This document shows positions 1 through 8,742 of a DNA stretch of 64,000 bases, piece after piece. A program made the translations under genes and the position numbers. This stretch comes from Bradyrhizobium ivorense (lineage in GTDB: Bacteria > Pseudomonadota > Alphaproteobacteria > Rhizobiales > Xanthobacteraceae): positions 1-64,000 of the forward strand of contig NZ_CAADFC020000007.1 in NCBI RefSeq assembly GCF_900696085.1, read 5' to 3'. Numbering within the stretch: position 1 is the first letter of the stretch; every line of letters begins with the position of its first letter. The notes beneath the pieces were generated by a model. It saw only the letters and a program-made list of their open reading frames with translations. It had not been told where the DNA came from and searched no databases.

Positions 1-382
1 TATGGTAGTTCACGCTGACCCCACCGCACAGCCAGCGATACGCATCATGGCTTTCGCACAGCCGTGCCAGCGCCCGGGCACTGCCGACACCCTGGCTCGT
101 GGCAAACAACCACAACGCCAGTTGCAGGCGTGGGCTGACCGGCGCTTGACCCGGACCATGGGCACGCGCCCGAACGGTCCCTTCAAGCGCGCTCAGATCG
201 AGCCTCTCGACATAGGCCCAGATCACGCGTGCCGGATGCTCAGCCGGCAGCAACGCCTCAAGATCGACCGCCCGCAGCTCAACTTGATCGCGGACAGGCT
301 CGCGAAGCCGGGCGCTTCCCGGCCAGTCCCGCGCAACCGCCTCTGCTTCAGGTAGATCACCAAACAGTGTTTCGCGTGACAT
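1..382 (-). CDS. IS1182-like transposase, N-terminal part (cut by window edge)
   Basis: The minus frame opens at an ATG (380-382) and runs off the left edge after 127 residues with no stop. The translation begins MSRETLFGDLPEAEA and contains RDQVELRAVDLEALLPAEHP, AYVERLDLSALEG, and at the edge YRWLCGGVSVNYH. This is the N-terminal DUF772-type DNA-binding region of IS1182/IS5-group DDE transposases. The catalytic domain would lie outside the window. Nothing in the visible part is broken, so the copy may be intact. Family assignment rests on these conserved blocks; the exact IS name cannot be given. Confidence 0.88.
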   Translation of the reverse strand, partial: MSRETLFGDLPEAEAVARDWPGSARLREPVRDQVELRAVDLEALLPAEHPARVIWAYVERLDLSALEGTVRARAHGPGQAPVSPRLQLALWLFATSQGVGSARALARLCESHDAYRWLCGGVSVNYH

Positions 383-471
383 CCGTGCCTCCATCGACCT
401 TGAAAGCAGGGAATCATCCGACTCACGCTTACGCAAACAGAAACCCGCCAAATCACATAGATTCACAGCCT
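1..471. mobile_element. Partial insertion sequence, right-hand boundary near 471
   Basis: The transposase at 1-382 is followed by about 90 bases of low-complexity leader. At about 472 the sequence changes into a palindromic chromosomal repeat (CTGAGGTGCGAGC and on). Its other arm (ACCTCAGGGTGACGG, near 560-590) lacks the expected mirror partner on the left. I infer that the element ends there, inside or beside the repeat. Terminal inverted repeats could not be verified because the other end is missing. Confidence 0.45.
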
Positions 472-595
472 CTGAGGTGCGAGCTCTTGCGAGCCTCGAA
501 GGATGAATCGGCCCCGCTGGTGGCCGTCGACCCTTAGGGCCGCTGAAGAAGCGGCCACCTCAGGGTGACGGTGCAAAAGTCAGGGTGACGGTGAA
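472..595. repeat. REP-like palindromic repeat, apparently interrupted by the IS
   Basis: Contains GCGAGCCTCGAAGGATGAATCGGCCC and a mirrored GGGCCGCTGAAGAAGCGGCC block, then CAGGGTGACGGTG twice. Related wording recurs at 26861-27040, so it belongs to a dispersed family. Confidence 0.55.
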
Positions 596-617
596 AGAGT
601 GAGTGCGCGGCGCGAAC

Positions 618-2282
618 TCAATTCACCGCATTGCTTACCACCACCTCGATCAGCTTCGCGCCCGGGCGACTGAACGCGGACTGCATCACGCCCTTCAGCT
701 CCTGCGGATCGGTGACCTTGATCGCCTCGAGCCCGAGCGCGCGCGCCATGCCGGTGAAATCGACCGGCGGATCGATGAAATCCATGCCGACATAATTGTC
801 GTCGCCGTGGAAGGCGAGCAGGCGCTGCTTGATGATGCGGTAGCCGCCATTGTTGACGATGACGAAACTGAGCGGCAGCTTGTGGTTGGCCGCGGTCCAC
901 AGCGATTGGATCGAATACATCGAGGAGCCGTCGCCGGAATAGCACACCACCGGACGCGTGGGATTGGCGAGGCTGACGCCGACCGCGGCCGGCAGGCCCC
1001 AGCCGATGCCGCCGGAGGCGAGCGCGTGATAGCCGTAGCGGTCGCGGTGCGGCCGCAGGCCGATGATCTGGCGCGACGAGGTCAGGCCTTCGTCGACCAG
1101 GATCGCGTTGTCGGGCATCGCCTCGACGACCTGCAGCGCCAGCCAGTCCGGATCGATCGGCGATGTGTGGCTGGACTTCGAGATGTGCTCGACAAGCGCT
1201 TTGCGCTTCGCCGCCCAGTTCTTCGTCGACAGCGCAGCTAAGCTCTGCTTCGCGCGCGTCTCCAGCGCCGCACCGCCCGCCTCCTTCAGCGCAGGCACCA
1301 GCGCGCGCAGCGTTTCCTTGACGTCGGCCTTGACCGCGATCTCGGCGCCGTAGTTGCGGGCGAGATCGTTGTCGACGAGGCCGACCTGTACGATCGACAC
1401 GCCCTCCGGCAGCGGATCGACCTCGCTATAGACCGACATCCGCAGCGGGTCGCCGCCGATCGCGATCAGCAAATCATGCGGCGCCAGCACGTCGCGCGCG
1501 ACCTTCTGCAGCCGCGCGATCGCGCCCATGAAGCTCGGGCTTTCCGAGAGAAAATGCGCGCCGTAGGGCGTCGATGATTGCCAGGCCGGGCAGCCCAGCG
1601 TCTCCGCGAGATCGGCCGCCTCGCGCAGCGCGTCGCTCTTGACGATCTCGTCGCCGACGACGATCACCGGACGCTCGGCCTTCAGGATGCGCGCGGCCAG
1701 CGCCTTCAGCGAATCGTCTGAGGGCTTGACGCGGGTATCGATGCGGGTGGAGCGGCCGAGCTCGATGCCGGCTTCGGCGTTGAGGACGTCGCCGGGCAGC
1801 GAAATGAACACAGGCCCGGTCGGCGGCGTGGTCGCGATCTTGGCGGCGCGGCGCACGATCCGCGGCAGATCTTCGAGGCGCGTGACCTCGACCGCCCATT
1901 TCACCAGCGGTGCCGCCATCTGCAGCAGCGGGCCGAACAGCACCGGCTCGGTCAGGCCGTGGCCCTGCTCCTGCTGGCCGGCGGTGAGGATCAGCGGCGT
2001 GCCGGTGAAGCTTGCATTGTAGAGCGAGCCCATCGCATTGCCGAGGCCCGGCGCGACGTGAACGTTGCAGGCGACCAGTCTGCCGGAGGCACGGCTGAAA
2101 CCGTCGGCCATCGCGACCACCAGACTCTCCTGCATCGCCATCACATAGGTGAGGTCGGGATGATCCTTCAGCGCGTGCATGATCGGCAGCTCGGTGGTGC
2201 CGGGATTGCCGAACAGATGGGTGACGCCCTCGTCCTTCAGCAGCGCCAGGAATGCCGAGCGTCCGGTAATGCGGTTCTTCAT
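618..2282 (-). CDS. ThDP-dependent decarboxylase, benzoylformate decarboxylase-like
   Basis: A 554-residue enzyme of the acetolactate synthase/benzoylformate decarboxylase superfamily, which uses thiamine diphosphate to decarboxylate or ligate 2-oxo acids in the cytoplasm. The order is N-terminal Pyr domain (GNPGTTELPIMHAL; activating Glu in MQESLVVAMADG; NVHVAPGLGNAMG with the His typical of benzoylformate decarboxylase), central domain, then PP domain with GDGSSMYSIQSLW and NN. The start at 2280-2282 follows GGAGGAAAC; a longer in-frame extension to 2414 lacks a ribosome site. Substrate is inferred only from similarity, and oxalyl-CoA or acetolactate chemistry is not excluded. It faces the IS on its downstream side. 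Confidence 0.85.
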   Translation of the reverse strand: MKNRITGRSAFLALLKDEGVTHLFGNPGTTELPIMHALKDHPDLTYVMAMQESLVVAMADGFSRASGRLVACNVHVAPGLGNAMGSLYNASFTGTPLILTAGQQEQGHGLTEPVLFGPLLQMAAPLVKWAVEVTRLEDLPRIVRRAAKIATTPPTGPVFISLPGDVLNAEAGIELGRSTRIDTRVKPSDDSLKALAARILKAERPVIVVGDEIVKSDALREAADLAETLGCPAWQSSTPYGAHFLSESPSFMGAIARLQKVARDVLAPHDLLIAIGGDPLRMSVYSEVDPLPEGVSIVQVGLVDNDLARNYGAEIAVKADVKETLRALVPALKEAGGAALETRAKQSLAALSTKNWAAKRKALVEHISKSSHTSPIDPDWLALQVVEAMPDNAILVDEGLTSSRQIIGLRPHRDRYGYHALASGGIGWGLPAAVGVSLANPTRPVVCYSGDGSSMYSIQSLWTAANHKLPLSFVIVNNGGYRIIKQRLLAFHGDDNYVGMDFIDPPVDFTGMARALGLEAIKVTDPQELKGVMQSAFSRPGAKLIEVVVSNAVN

Positions 2283-2427
2283 GTTTCCTCCGGGCCGGTC
2301 AGCGCTTGGCCGACGGGACGCGGCAGATGACCAAACTTGCGCAGCGGGAGCAATCGAGCGCGCGGTCATGGCTGCATTCCGCAGGCGCGCGTCTGACGCT
2401 TGGCTTTTGATCAAATCAGAAAACGTC

Positions 2428-2946
2428 CTAGAACATTCCCTCGCGATCGCCGCGCTTCTTCTTTTTCGAGCGCTGCCAGACCACGCCGGGATAGCCTTTC
2501 AGCGGCACCAGCGGCTCGCCGGTGTAGGCCCATTCCTGCAGCTCCTCGATCGCGATGTGGTAGAGCGGCTGGCGGCCGGTGCGGCCCGAGAACAGCGCAC
2601 GGGGGATGTTGACCATGTGCGGCGAGCGCGCACGTTCATAAGCGATCGGCGTGCCGCAATTGGCGCAGAAGCTGCGCGCGGTCTTGGTTTTGGGATCCTC
2701 GTAGCGCGACAGCTCGCTCTCACCTTGCGTGATGCGGAACCGCTTGCGCCAGCTGCCGACATAGGTGGCGTAGGCGGCGCCATGCGCGCGGCGGCTGGCG
2801 GCGGTGTGGTCATGCCAGGCCCAGCGCGCCGGCACGTCGATCTCGAAGCGGATTTTTCCGCACAGGCACTGGCCCGCCGCCGGCTTTGCGAGGGCCACGG
2901 GTTTTGGCTTTTTGGCGGGTGAGAGATCTTCGTCTTCCGGAAACAT
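2428..2946 (-). CDS. GFA/CENP-V-like zinc protein with altered metal site
   Basis: About 172 residues. The CLCGKIRFEI block and the later SFCANCGTPIAYER block mark a GFA (glutathione-dependent formaldehyde-activating enzyme-like) fold. In most GFA proteins a Cys-x-Cys-x2-Cys motif follows the first strands. Here that place reads WHDHTAASRRAHG with no Cys, so one of the two zinc sites is probably lost or His-ligated. I chose the second ATG (2946), which has GGAG nine bases upstream; an ATG at 2958 is the alternative. The tail is Lys/Arg-rich. Catalytic function is doubtful. Confidence 0.72.
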   Translation of the reverse strand: MFPEDEDLSPAKKPKPVALAKPAAGQCLCGKIRFEIDVPARWAWHDHTAASRRAHGAAYATYVGSWRKRFRITQGESELSRYEDPKTKTARSFCANCGTPIAYERARSPHMVNIPRALFSGRTGRQPLYHIAIEELQEWAYTGEPLVPLKGYPGVVWQRSKKKKRGDREGMF

Positions 2947-2966
2947 CGGTCGCTCCATTTCCCACC

Positions 2967-3051
2967 GTCATTGCGAGCGAAGCGAAGCAATCCATCGACC
3001 GGCGTATGCGGAACGATGGATTGCTTCGTCGCTTCGCTCCTCGCAATGACG
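2967..3051. repeat. Palindromic repeat (CATTGCGAGCGAAGC type)
   Basis: Inverted arms CGTCATTGCGAGCGAAGC and GCTTCGCTCCTCGCAATGACG surround a short centre that also reads AGCAATCCATCG/CGATGGATTGCT. Related elements lie at 8369-8522 and 14302-14415. Confidence 0.8.
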
Positions 3052-3065
3052 AGGATGCAGTCATT

Positions 3066-3154
3066 GTAGCCCGGATGCAGCGAAGCGAAATCCGGGGGGC
3101 GGTCGATCCGCGGATGCAGAGGTCCCGGATTACGCTACGCTTCATCCGGGCTAC
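3066..3154. repeat. Palindromic repeat (GTAGCCCGGATG type)
   Basis: Arms GTAGCCCGGATGCAGCG and the mirrored CTTCATCCGGGCTAC. A relative lies at 59649-59732. It sits just downstream of the reductase gene ending at 3178. Confidence 0.8.
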
Positions 3155-3177
3155 GAAGCTCCTACGAAGCTACGAGA

Positions 3178-4305
3178 TCAGGCCTGCTCCAGCTCGTCGT
3201 GCACGGGATAGTCCGTGTATCCCTTCTCCTCGCCGCCATAGAACGTCGCGCGGTTGTAGGGTGTCAGCTTGTGGCCGTGCTGCAGGCGGCGCGGCAGGTC
3301 CGGGTTGGAGATGAAGTAGCGGCCGAAGGCGATCGCATCGGCATGGCCTTCCGCCAGCGCGCGCTGCGCGCTGTCGCCGGTGAAATTGCCGGCGGTCACC
3401 AGCACGCCGCTCCACATCGGGCGATACAGCACCATCGCCGACGGCACGTCCTTCCAGTCGACGTCGGCACGGCCGGTGCCGGAGGCGCGCGGCTCGATGA
3501 AATGCAGATAGGCGAGCCCGAGCTTGTCGAGCGAGGTGATGGCGTGGCTGTAGAGCGGCATCGGGTCAGCCTCGCCGCTGCCATTGGCGATGCCGTAGGG
3601 CGACAGCCGCACGCCGACGCGATTCGCACCCCAGACCTCGGTCACCGCCTGCGTCACCTCCATCAGGAAGCGGACGCGGTTCTCGATCGAACCGCCATAC
3701 TGATCGGTGCGCAGATTGCTGCGCGACTGCAGGAACTGCTCGATCAGATAGCCGTTGGCGCCGTGAATCTCGACACCGTCGAAGCCGGCGGCGAGCGCAT
3801 TCTTGGCGCCCTGCCGGTAGGCGTCGATCATCTGCGGGATCTCATGGGTTTCGAGCGCGCGCGGCGTCTCGTAGTCGACCACCTTGCCGTCGGCCGTGAG
3901 GCACCTGAACTCGGGCGAGATCGCCACCGCGGAGGGCGCCACCGGCAACGCGCCGCCGGGCTGGAACGAGGAATGCGAGACGCGGCCGACGTGCCAGAGC
4001 TGCAGGAAGATCAGGCCGCCCTTGGCATGCACGGCATTCACGACTTCGCGCCAGCCCGCGACCTGGGCTTCGCTGTAGATGCCGGGAACACCGGGATTGC
4101 CGAACCCGGTCGCGACCACCGGCGACGCCTCCGCGATCAGGAGCCCGCCGGGCGTCGCGCGCTGCGCGTAATATTCCGCATTCAGCGGCCGCGGTGCGAG
4201 AGATGGCCGCGCCGCGCGCAGCCGCGTCAGCGGCGCCATCACGACGCGATGCTTGAGCTCGTACGGCCCGACCTTGAGCGGAGAGAACAGCGACGGAGGA
4301 TTCAT
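3178..4305 (-). CDS. Old yellow enzyme family NADH:flavin oxidoreductase (NemA-like)
   Basis: 375 residues, the usual length for old-yellow-enzyme ene-reductases, which are FMN-bound TIM barrels reducing activated alkenes, nitro compounds or nitrate esters with NAD(P)H. Visible motifs are VVMAPLTRLRA near the N terminus, LIAEASPVV, FLQLWHVGRVSH, the substrate-binding His/Asn pair in EIHGANGYLIEQFLQ, TDQYGGSIENRVRF, and the C-terminal phosphate-binding AFGRYFISNPDLPRRL. It is divergent from a ModE-like regulator 110 bases away, which may control it. The physiological substrate is unknown. Confidence 0.9.
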   Translation of the reverse strand: MNPPSLFSPLKVGPYELKHRVVMAPLTRLRAARPSLAPRPLNAEYYAQRATPGGLLIAEASPVVATGFGNPGVPGIYSEAQVAGWREVVNAVHAKGGLIFLQLWHVGRVSHSSFQPGGALPVAPSAVAISPEFRCLTADGKVVDYETPRALETHEIPQMIDAYRQGAKNALAAGFDGVEIHGANGYLIEQFLQSRSNLRTDQYGGSIENRVRFLMEVTQAVTEVWGANRVGVRLSPYGIANGSGEADPMPLYSHAITSLDKLGLAYLHFIEPRASGTGRADVDWKDVPSAMVLYRPMWSGVLVTAGNFTGDSAQRALAEGHADAIAFGRYFISNPDLPRRLQHGHKLTPYNRATFYGGEEKGYTDYPVHDELEQA

Positions 4306-4414
4306 GCCTGCCCCGGATATTGTTGTGTGACTTTGCGTTATCTAGTGGCTTCATCTTGTTCGCAAAAGCGGTTAGTGGCAATCTCGTCACCAGTTGCGCG
4401 AGAGCACATCTTCC

Positions 4415-4798
4415 ATGCCGAAACCGGGCGTCAGATCGCTCCCCTCCCTCAGCGTCCGCATCGATCTCGATGCCGAGGACCGGATCGGGCCGGGCAAGAT
4501 CCTGCTCTTGGAAAACATCCGGGAATGCGGCTCGATCTCCGCCGCCGGCCGCGCCATGGACATGAGCTACAAGCGCGCCTGGGACCTGGTCGACGAGATC
4601 AACCGGATCTGCCGCCAGGCCGCGGTGGAACGGCAGACCGGCGGCAAGAACGGCGGCGGCGCGGTGCTGACCCCATTCGGCCTGTCGCTGGTGGCGCGCT
4701 ATCGCAAGATCGAGCGCGACGCCGCGAGCGCCGTGCGCAAGGACCTCGAGGCGCTGCGCAGCGACATCGGCAAGCCGAAGAAGGCGGCGGGGCGGTAA
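4415..4798 (+). CDS. ModE N-terminal-like winged-helix regulator
   Basis: 127 residues. VRIDLDAEDRIGPGKILLLENI followed by GSISAAGRAMDMSYKRAWDLVDEIN is the winged helix-turn-helix of the ModE/LysR-like single-domain group. There is no C-terminal molybdate-binding domain (full ModE is about 260 residues), so it may bind DNA without that ligand. The ATG at 4415 was preferred to an upstream TTG at 4394. Its divergent neighbour is the old-yellow-enzyme gene. Confidence 0.8.
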   Translation: MPKPGVRSLPSLSVRIDLDAEDRIGPGKILLLENIRECGSISAAGRAMDMSYKRAWDLVDEINRICRQAAVERQTGGKNGGGAVLTPFGLSLVARYRKIERDAASAVRKDLEALRSDIGKPKKAAGR

Positions 4799-4985
4799 AT
4801 TGCGGCCGGCGCAGGGGGCGCATTGCCAATATGGCGAAAACAACCCCATGCAAAGTAGCCGGCCGGCGCTCGACAAGACCGCTTGACACGTCGGGCAAGT
4901 CAGGGGTATTCTTCCAATATTCCGAAATTGTGAGGCGTAGGCGTGGGGCTTCTCTCCACGAGTGCGCCGAATGTTGAGACCTGTA

Positions 4986-5076
4986 CCCCCTCACCCGCCG
5001 CGCAAGGGCGCGGCGACCTCTCCCCGCATCCGCCTTCGCCAAGGCTTCGGCGGACAGGGGCGGGGAGAGGTGAAGG
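4986..5076. repeat. Palindromic repeat (CCCCTCACCCG/GGGGAGAGGTG type)
   Basis: Contains CCCCCTCACCCGCCGCGCAA, the mirrored GCGGCGACCTCTCCCCG and GGGGCGGGGAGAGGTGAAGG. It fills most of the 298-base gap between two genes. The same class occurs at 23785-23935, 25111-25246 and 41431-41607. Confidence 0.7.
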
Positions 5077-5096
5077 CTGCAGCAGCGCGCTTCTTG

Positions 5097-6593
5097 CTAG
5101 CCGGTCTTGATCCAGACAGCCTTGACGTTGAGATATTCTTCCACGTGCTGCTTGCCGGACTCGCGGCCGTAGCCGCTCATCTTGTAGCCGCCGAACGGCA
5201 CTGCCGGGTCCATCGCCTGGTAGCAATTGACCCAGACCGAGCCGGCGCGCAGCGCCTTGGCGACCTGGTGTGCCTTGCTGACATTGGTGGTCCAGACGCC
5301 GGAGCCGAGGCCGAAAGTGGTGGCGTTGGCGCGCTTGATCAGTTCGTCCGGATCCTTGAACGAGATCGCCGAGATCACTGGGCCGAAGATCTCTTCCTGC
5401 GCGATGCGCATGTTGTCCTGCACATTGGCGAACACCGTCGGCTGCACGAAAAAGCCCTTCGACAGCGCGCCCTCGGTGAGGCGGCCGCCGCCGGCCACCG
5501 CCTTCGCGCCTTCCTTGGTGCCGATGTCGAGATAGCCCGACACGCGGTCCATCTGCTGCTGCGACACCAACGGACCGATCTGGGTGTTGGGATCGAGGCC
5601 GTTGCCGACCTGCAGCTTCTTTCCGAACTCGGCGACGCGGCCGACGAATTCGTCATAGACCTTCTGCTCGACGAACAGCCGCGTGCCGGCGCTGCAGATC
5701 TGGCCTGAATTGGCGAACACCGCCATCGCAGCACCCGGCACCGCCGCATCGAGATCGGCATCGGCGAACACGATGTCCGGCGACTTGCCGCCGAGCTCGA
5801 GCGAGACGCGCTTCAGATTGCCGGCCGAGGCGCGGATGATCGATTGGCCCGTGACATGCGAGCCGGTGAAGGCGACCTTGTCGACGTCGGGATGCGAGGC
5901 CAGCGCGGCGCCTGCGGTCTCGCCATAACCTGGCACCACGTTGACGACGCCGGGCGGAATGCCGGCCTCCACGCAGAGCTCGCCGATGCGCAGCGAAGTC
6001 AGCGGCGACTCCTCAGCCGGCTTCAGCACCACGGTGCAACCGGTCGCGATCGCAGGTCCGATCTTCCAGATCGAGGCGGTCAGCGGCCCGTTCCACGGGA
6101 TGATGGCGCCGACCACGCCGATCGGCTCCTTCAGCGTGTAGGAGAAGATCTCGCCGGGCAGCGAGTTCTCGATTGTCTCGCCATGGATCGCGGTCGCCTG
6201 CCCCGCGTAATAGCGCAGCATGCCGAGCGAACGCAGCCGGTTGCCGCGAGTGCGGCTGATCGGCGCGCCCATGTCGAGCGTGTCGAGCTGCGACAATTCC
6301 TCGAAATTGGCCTCGACCAGCTCGGCGAGCTTGAGCAGCATGTTCTGCCGCTCGAACGGTTTTACTTTGCTCCACGGCCCCTCGAACGCGCGGCGCGCGG
6401 CGGCAACGGCGCGATTGATATCCTCGGCGTCGCCCTCCGCGACGGTCGCAAGCAGCTCGCCGGTCGCGGGATTGTGCGTTTCGAATTTCTTGCCGGAGGC
6501 GGCGTCGACCCATTTGCCGTCGATCAGCATCTTCTTGTAGGAGCCATCGGCATAAGGATGGCGCGTGAGCGGAATAGCCTGTGAAACAGCCAT
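5097..6593 (-). CDS. Aldehyde dehydrogenase family protein
   Basis: 498 residues, full length for NAD(P)-dependent aldehyde dehydrogenases, which oxidise aldehydes to acids. The cofactor-binding IIPWNGPL and KPAEESPL blocks, the general base Glu in VSLELGGKSPD and the catalytic Cys in NSGQICSAGTR are all present. EEIFGPVISAI and PFGGYKMSGYGRE close the fold. Sequence style resembles betaine/phenylacetaldehyde-type enzymes, but the substrate cannot be read from sequence. It is divergent from a short-chain dehydrogenase 200 bases away, so the two may share regulation. Confidence 0.92.
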   Translation of the reverse strand: MAVSQAIPLTRHPYADGSYKKMLIDGKWVDAASGKKFETHNPATGELLATVAEGDAEDINRAVAAARRAFEGPWSKVKPFERQNMLLKLAELVEANFEELSQLDTLDMGAPISRTRGNRLRSLGMLRYYAGQATAIHGETIENSLPGEIFSYTLKEPIGVVGAIIPWNGPLTASIWKIGPAIATGCTVVLKPAEESPLTSLRIGELCVEAGIPPGVVNVVPGYGETAGAALASHPDVDKVAFTGSHVTGQSIIRASAGNLKRVSLELGGKSPDIVFADADLDAAVPGAAMAVFANSGQICSAGTRLFVEQKVYDEFVGRVAEFGKKLQVGNGLDPNTQIGPLVSQQQMDRVSGYLDIGTKEGAKAVAGGGRLTEGALSKGFFVQPTVFANVQDNMRIAQEEIFGPVISAISFKDPDELIKRANATTFGLGSGVWTTNVSKAHQVAKALRAGSVWVNCYQAMDPAVPFGGYKMSGYGRESGKQHVEEYLNVKAVWIKTG

Positions 6594-6795
6594 GTTTGCA
6601 CTCCCTGTAAAATGTCGGCTGAGGTCTTCTGGAAGCGTTATATTGCTAATTCTACAGCGCAGATGCGAAACCGTAAAGCCGAGCGGGCGTTGAGGAGAGC
6701 AGCGCGCACGAAACTCTCCTATGCGCCCGCGTGCGTGCTACGCGCGATATGCTAAGCCTGCTAGCGTCAGCCACAATTGTGTCCGGAGACCACCG

Positions 6796-7647
6796 ATGCC
6801 CCATCCTGCGATGTCACCCAATCATGTTGCCGTGATCACCGGCGGCGCGTCCGGCATCGGGCTTGCCGCCGCGATGCGGTTCGCTACGGCCGGCATGAAG
6901 GTCTGCATCGCCGATCTCGGCGACGACAGGCTGAAGCAGGCTGCGGCAAAACTGTCATCCGTGGCGCCGAGCGGCGCAGCCGACATCATGACGGCGGCGG
7001 TCGACGTCAGCCGCGCCGATCAAGTTGCGGACCTCGAGGCCAGCGTCGCGAAAAAATTCGGCGGCACCGACATTTTGATGAACAATGCCGGCATCCAGCC
7101 CGGCAGCACGATGTTCGGTCCCGCTGACAACTGGCAGCGCATCCTCGCCGTCAATCTGTGGGGCGTCATCAACGGTACGCAGGCCTTCGCACCCAACATG
7201 ATCAAGCGCGGACGGTCGGGGCTGATCATCAACACCGGCTCCAAGCAGGGCATCACCACGCCGCCCGGCGATCCCGCCTACAACGTCTCCAAGGCCGGCG
7301 TGAAGGCGTTCACCGAGGCGCTGCAGCATGAGCTGCGCAACACCGACGGCTGCAAGATCACGGCGCATCTGCTGATCCCGGGCTTTGTCTTCACCGGGCT
7401 GACCGCGCGCGGCCGCACCGAGAAGCCGGCGGGCGCCTGGACGTCGGAGCAGACCGTCGACTTCATGATTGAGCGGCTCGACGCCGGCGATTTCTACATC
7501 CTCTGCCCCGACAACGACGTGCCGCGCGCGCTCGACGAACGCCGCATCCTGTGGGCCGCCGGCGATATCGTCGAGAACCGCCCGCCGCTATCGCGCTGGC
7601 ACAAGGATTACGGCGATGCGTTCGCGGCGTTCGTGAAGGGGAAGTAG
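6796..7647 (+). CDS. Short-chain dehydrogenase/reductase
   Basis: 283 residues with the classical SDR plan: Rossmann TGGASGIGLAAA at the N terminus, LMNNAGIQPG, the catalytic Ser region NTGSKQG, and Tyr/Lys in PAYNVSKAGVKAF. It reduces or oxidises a hydroxyl/carbonyl substrate with NAD(P). The start at 6796 follows GGAG with good spacing; an upstream ATG at 6721 has no ribosome site. The C-terminal region (RWHKDYGDAF) extends beyond minimal SDRs. Substrate is unknown. Confidence 0.9.
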   Translation: MPHPAMSPNHVAVITGGASGIGLAAAMRFATAGMKVCIADLGDDRLKQAAAKLSSVAPSGAADIMTAAVDVSRADQVADLEASVAKKFGGTDILMNNAGIQPGSTMFGPADNWQRILAVNLWGVINGTQAFAPNMIKRGRSGLIINTGSKQGITTPPGDPAYNVSKAGVKAFTEALQHELRNTDGCKITAHLLIPGFVFTGLTARGRTEKPAGAWTSEQTVDFMIERLDAGDFYILCPDNDVPRALDERRILWAAGDIVENRPPLSRWHKDYGDAFAAFVKGK

Positions 7648-7652
7648 TGCCT

Positions 7653-7737
7653 CTTCGTAGGGTGGGTTAGCGAAGCGTAACCTACCATTGCAGGACACAA
7701 AGTTGGTGGGTTACGCTTCGCTAACCCACCCTACGAA
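7653..7737. repeat. Palindromic repeat (TTCGTAGGGTGGGTTAGCG type)
   Basis: Near-perfect inverted arms TTCGTAGGGTGGGTTAGCG and CGCTAACCCACCCTACGAA enclose about 40 bases that also pair. It lies between the end of the dehydrogenase and a decayed gene. Confidence 0.85.
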
Positions 7738-7746
7738 GCTCACCTC

Positions 7747-8118
7747 TCAATTCGCCCGCACACGCACCGGCGCCATCGGCTGCGCCGCAGGGCTTCGCCG
7801 AGCTCGCTCTGCTGGGCGCGCGGGATCGAGAAGCAGACGCTGAAGCCGTCGGTGGCTTTCAGCGTCATCATGCCATGGCTCGGATCGGTCGACTGCTCGA
7901 TCACCCAGGAATCCAGCGGATAGGCATAGCGCAGGGTCTGGTCGCCGAACCGGGCCTGCAGCGCCTTGCCCGGGCAAGGTCATCACCAGCGCGCCGACCT
8001 AGCTGACCGACAGCCGGATCGTCGCCGGCTCGCCCCTGCCGTCGACGAAACCGAGCGAAATCGCGCAGCCGTCGGCCGCGACCTCGCAGGTGGTGAGCTC
8101 CTGGGTTTCGATCTCCAT
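7747..8118 (-). pseudogene. Broken small hypothetical gene (stop plus frameshift)
   Basis: Reading minus from the ATG at 8118 gives 39 residues (MEIETQELTTCEVAADGCAI...) ending at an in-frame TAG (7999-8001). The same frame continues VGALVMTLPG. After an apparent extra G in a GGG run near 7973, another frame carries convincing protein (KALQARFGDQTLRYAYPLDS, then WVIEQSTDPSHGMMTLK, FSVCFSIP). A further shift seems needed to reach AAQPMAPVRVRAN. The family is not recognised. Two or three lesions suggest real decay, although sequencing error is possible. Confidence 0.6.
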
Positions 8119-8368
8119 ACCGGCACTCCGGATCGTCGTTATATTCTACGCAATATATCGAGAGGACGACCAGCGTCCAGCCCCCAAACTAGTGCGGCAG
8201 CCCGCCCAATGCAGCCGCCCCGGCGTTAGAATCGCTTGAAGGGTGCGCACACAAGGTTGACGCCGGATCGGCCGCCACCAATAGTGATCGAAGACGATCA
8301 CGCCGGTTTTTCTTCGTCGCGCCGGATCACACCACGGTGTGTGAGGTGTCGAAGTAGCGCTTCGACGC

Positions 8369-8522
8369 CGTCATTGCGAGGCACCCGGTCGGCGCGAAGC
8401 GCCGCCGGATGACAGGCTCCGCGAAGCAATCCATCCCTCCGCACACGCGGAAAGATGGATTGCTTCGTCGCTTCGCCGCAAAATTGCTTTGCAATTTTGT
8501 GACTACGCTTCTCGCAATGACG
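8369..8522. repeat. Palindromic repeat (CATTGCGAG type, long form)
   Basis: CGTCATTGCGAGGCACCCGG at one end and CTTCTCGCAATGACG at the other, with AGCAATCCATCC/ATGGATTGCTTCG and a small AAAATTGCTTTGCAATTTT hairpin inside. It accounts for much of the 416-base gap 8119-8535; I see no gene in the remainder. Confidence 0.75.
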
Positions 8523-8535
8523 GGAAGAAGAGAGC

Positions 8536-8742
8536 TCACAACGTTTCCTGCTTCTGCCCGCAATTCTTGCAGGCGAACTTGACGCGGGCCTGGCCCTTTT
8601 CCGCCTGCACCCTGTTCGGCGCGCCGCACTTGCCGCAGACGGCCTCGATCCGGGTCATGCCCTGCTTGATGACCAGGTTCCGCTTTTCCATGGTCTCGCG
8701 GATCAGGCGCTCGGCCTCCTCGCGCTGCGATTGCTTCGACAT
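8536..8742 (-). CDS. Small zinc-ribbon protein
   Basis: 68 residues. An N-terminal charged helix (REEAERLIRETMEKRN) is followed by two CxxC knuckles, VCGKCGAP and ACKNCGQK, forming a zinc ribbon. I chose the ATG at 8742 (MSKQSQRE) over one at 8823, because the upstream extension has no coding character. It is the next gene downstream of the ThiF operon on the same strand but 170 bases away, so membership is uncertain. Function is unknown; nucleic-acid or protein binding would be typical of such ribbons. Confidence 0.75.
   Translation of the reverse strand: MSKQSQREEAERLIRETMEKRNLVIKQGMTRIEAVCGKCGAPNRVQAEKGQARVKFACKNCGQKQETL

Noticed and set aside
603..1241. 212-codon plus-strand frame rich in Arg/Ala/Asp
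   Set aside because: Lies antisense to the ThDP enzyme and has no domain or ribosome site.
3199..4977. 592-codon plus frame spanning the old-yellow-enzyme gene
   Set aside because: It overlaps antisense to a clear reductase and a ModE-like gene in another frame; no coding motif.
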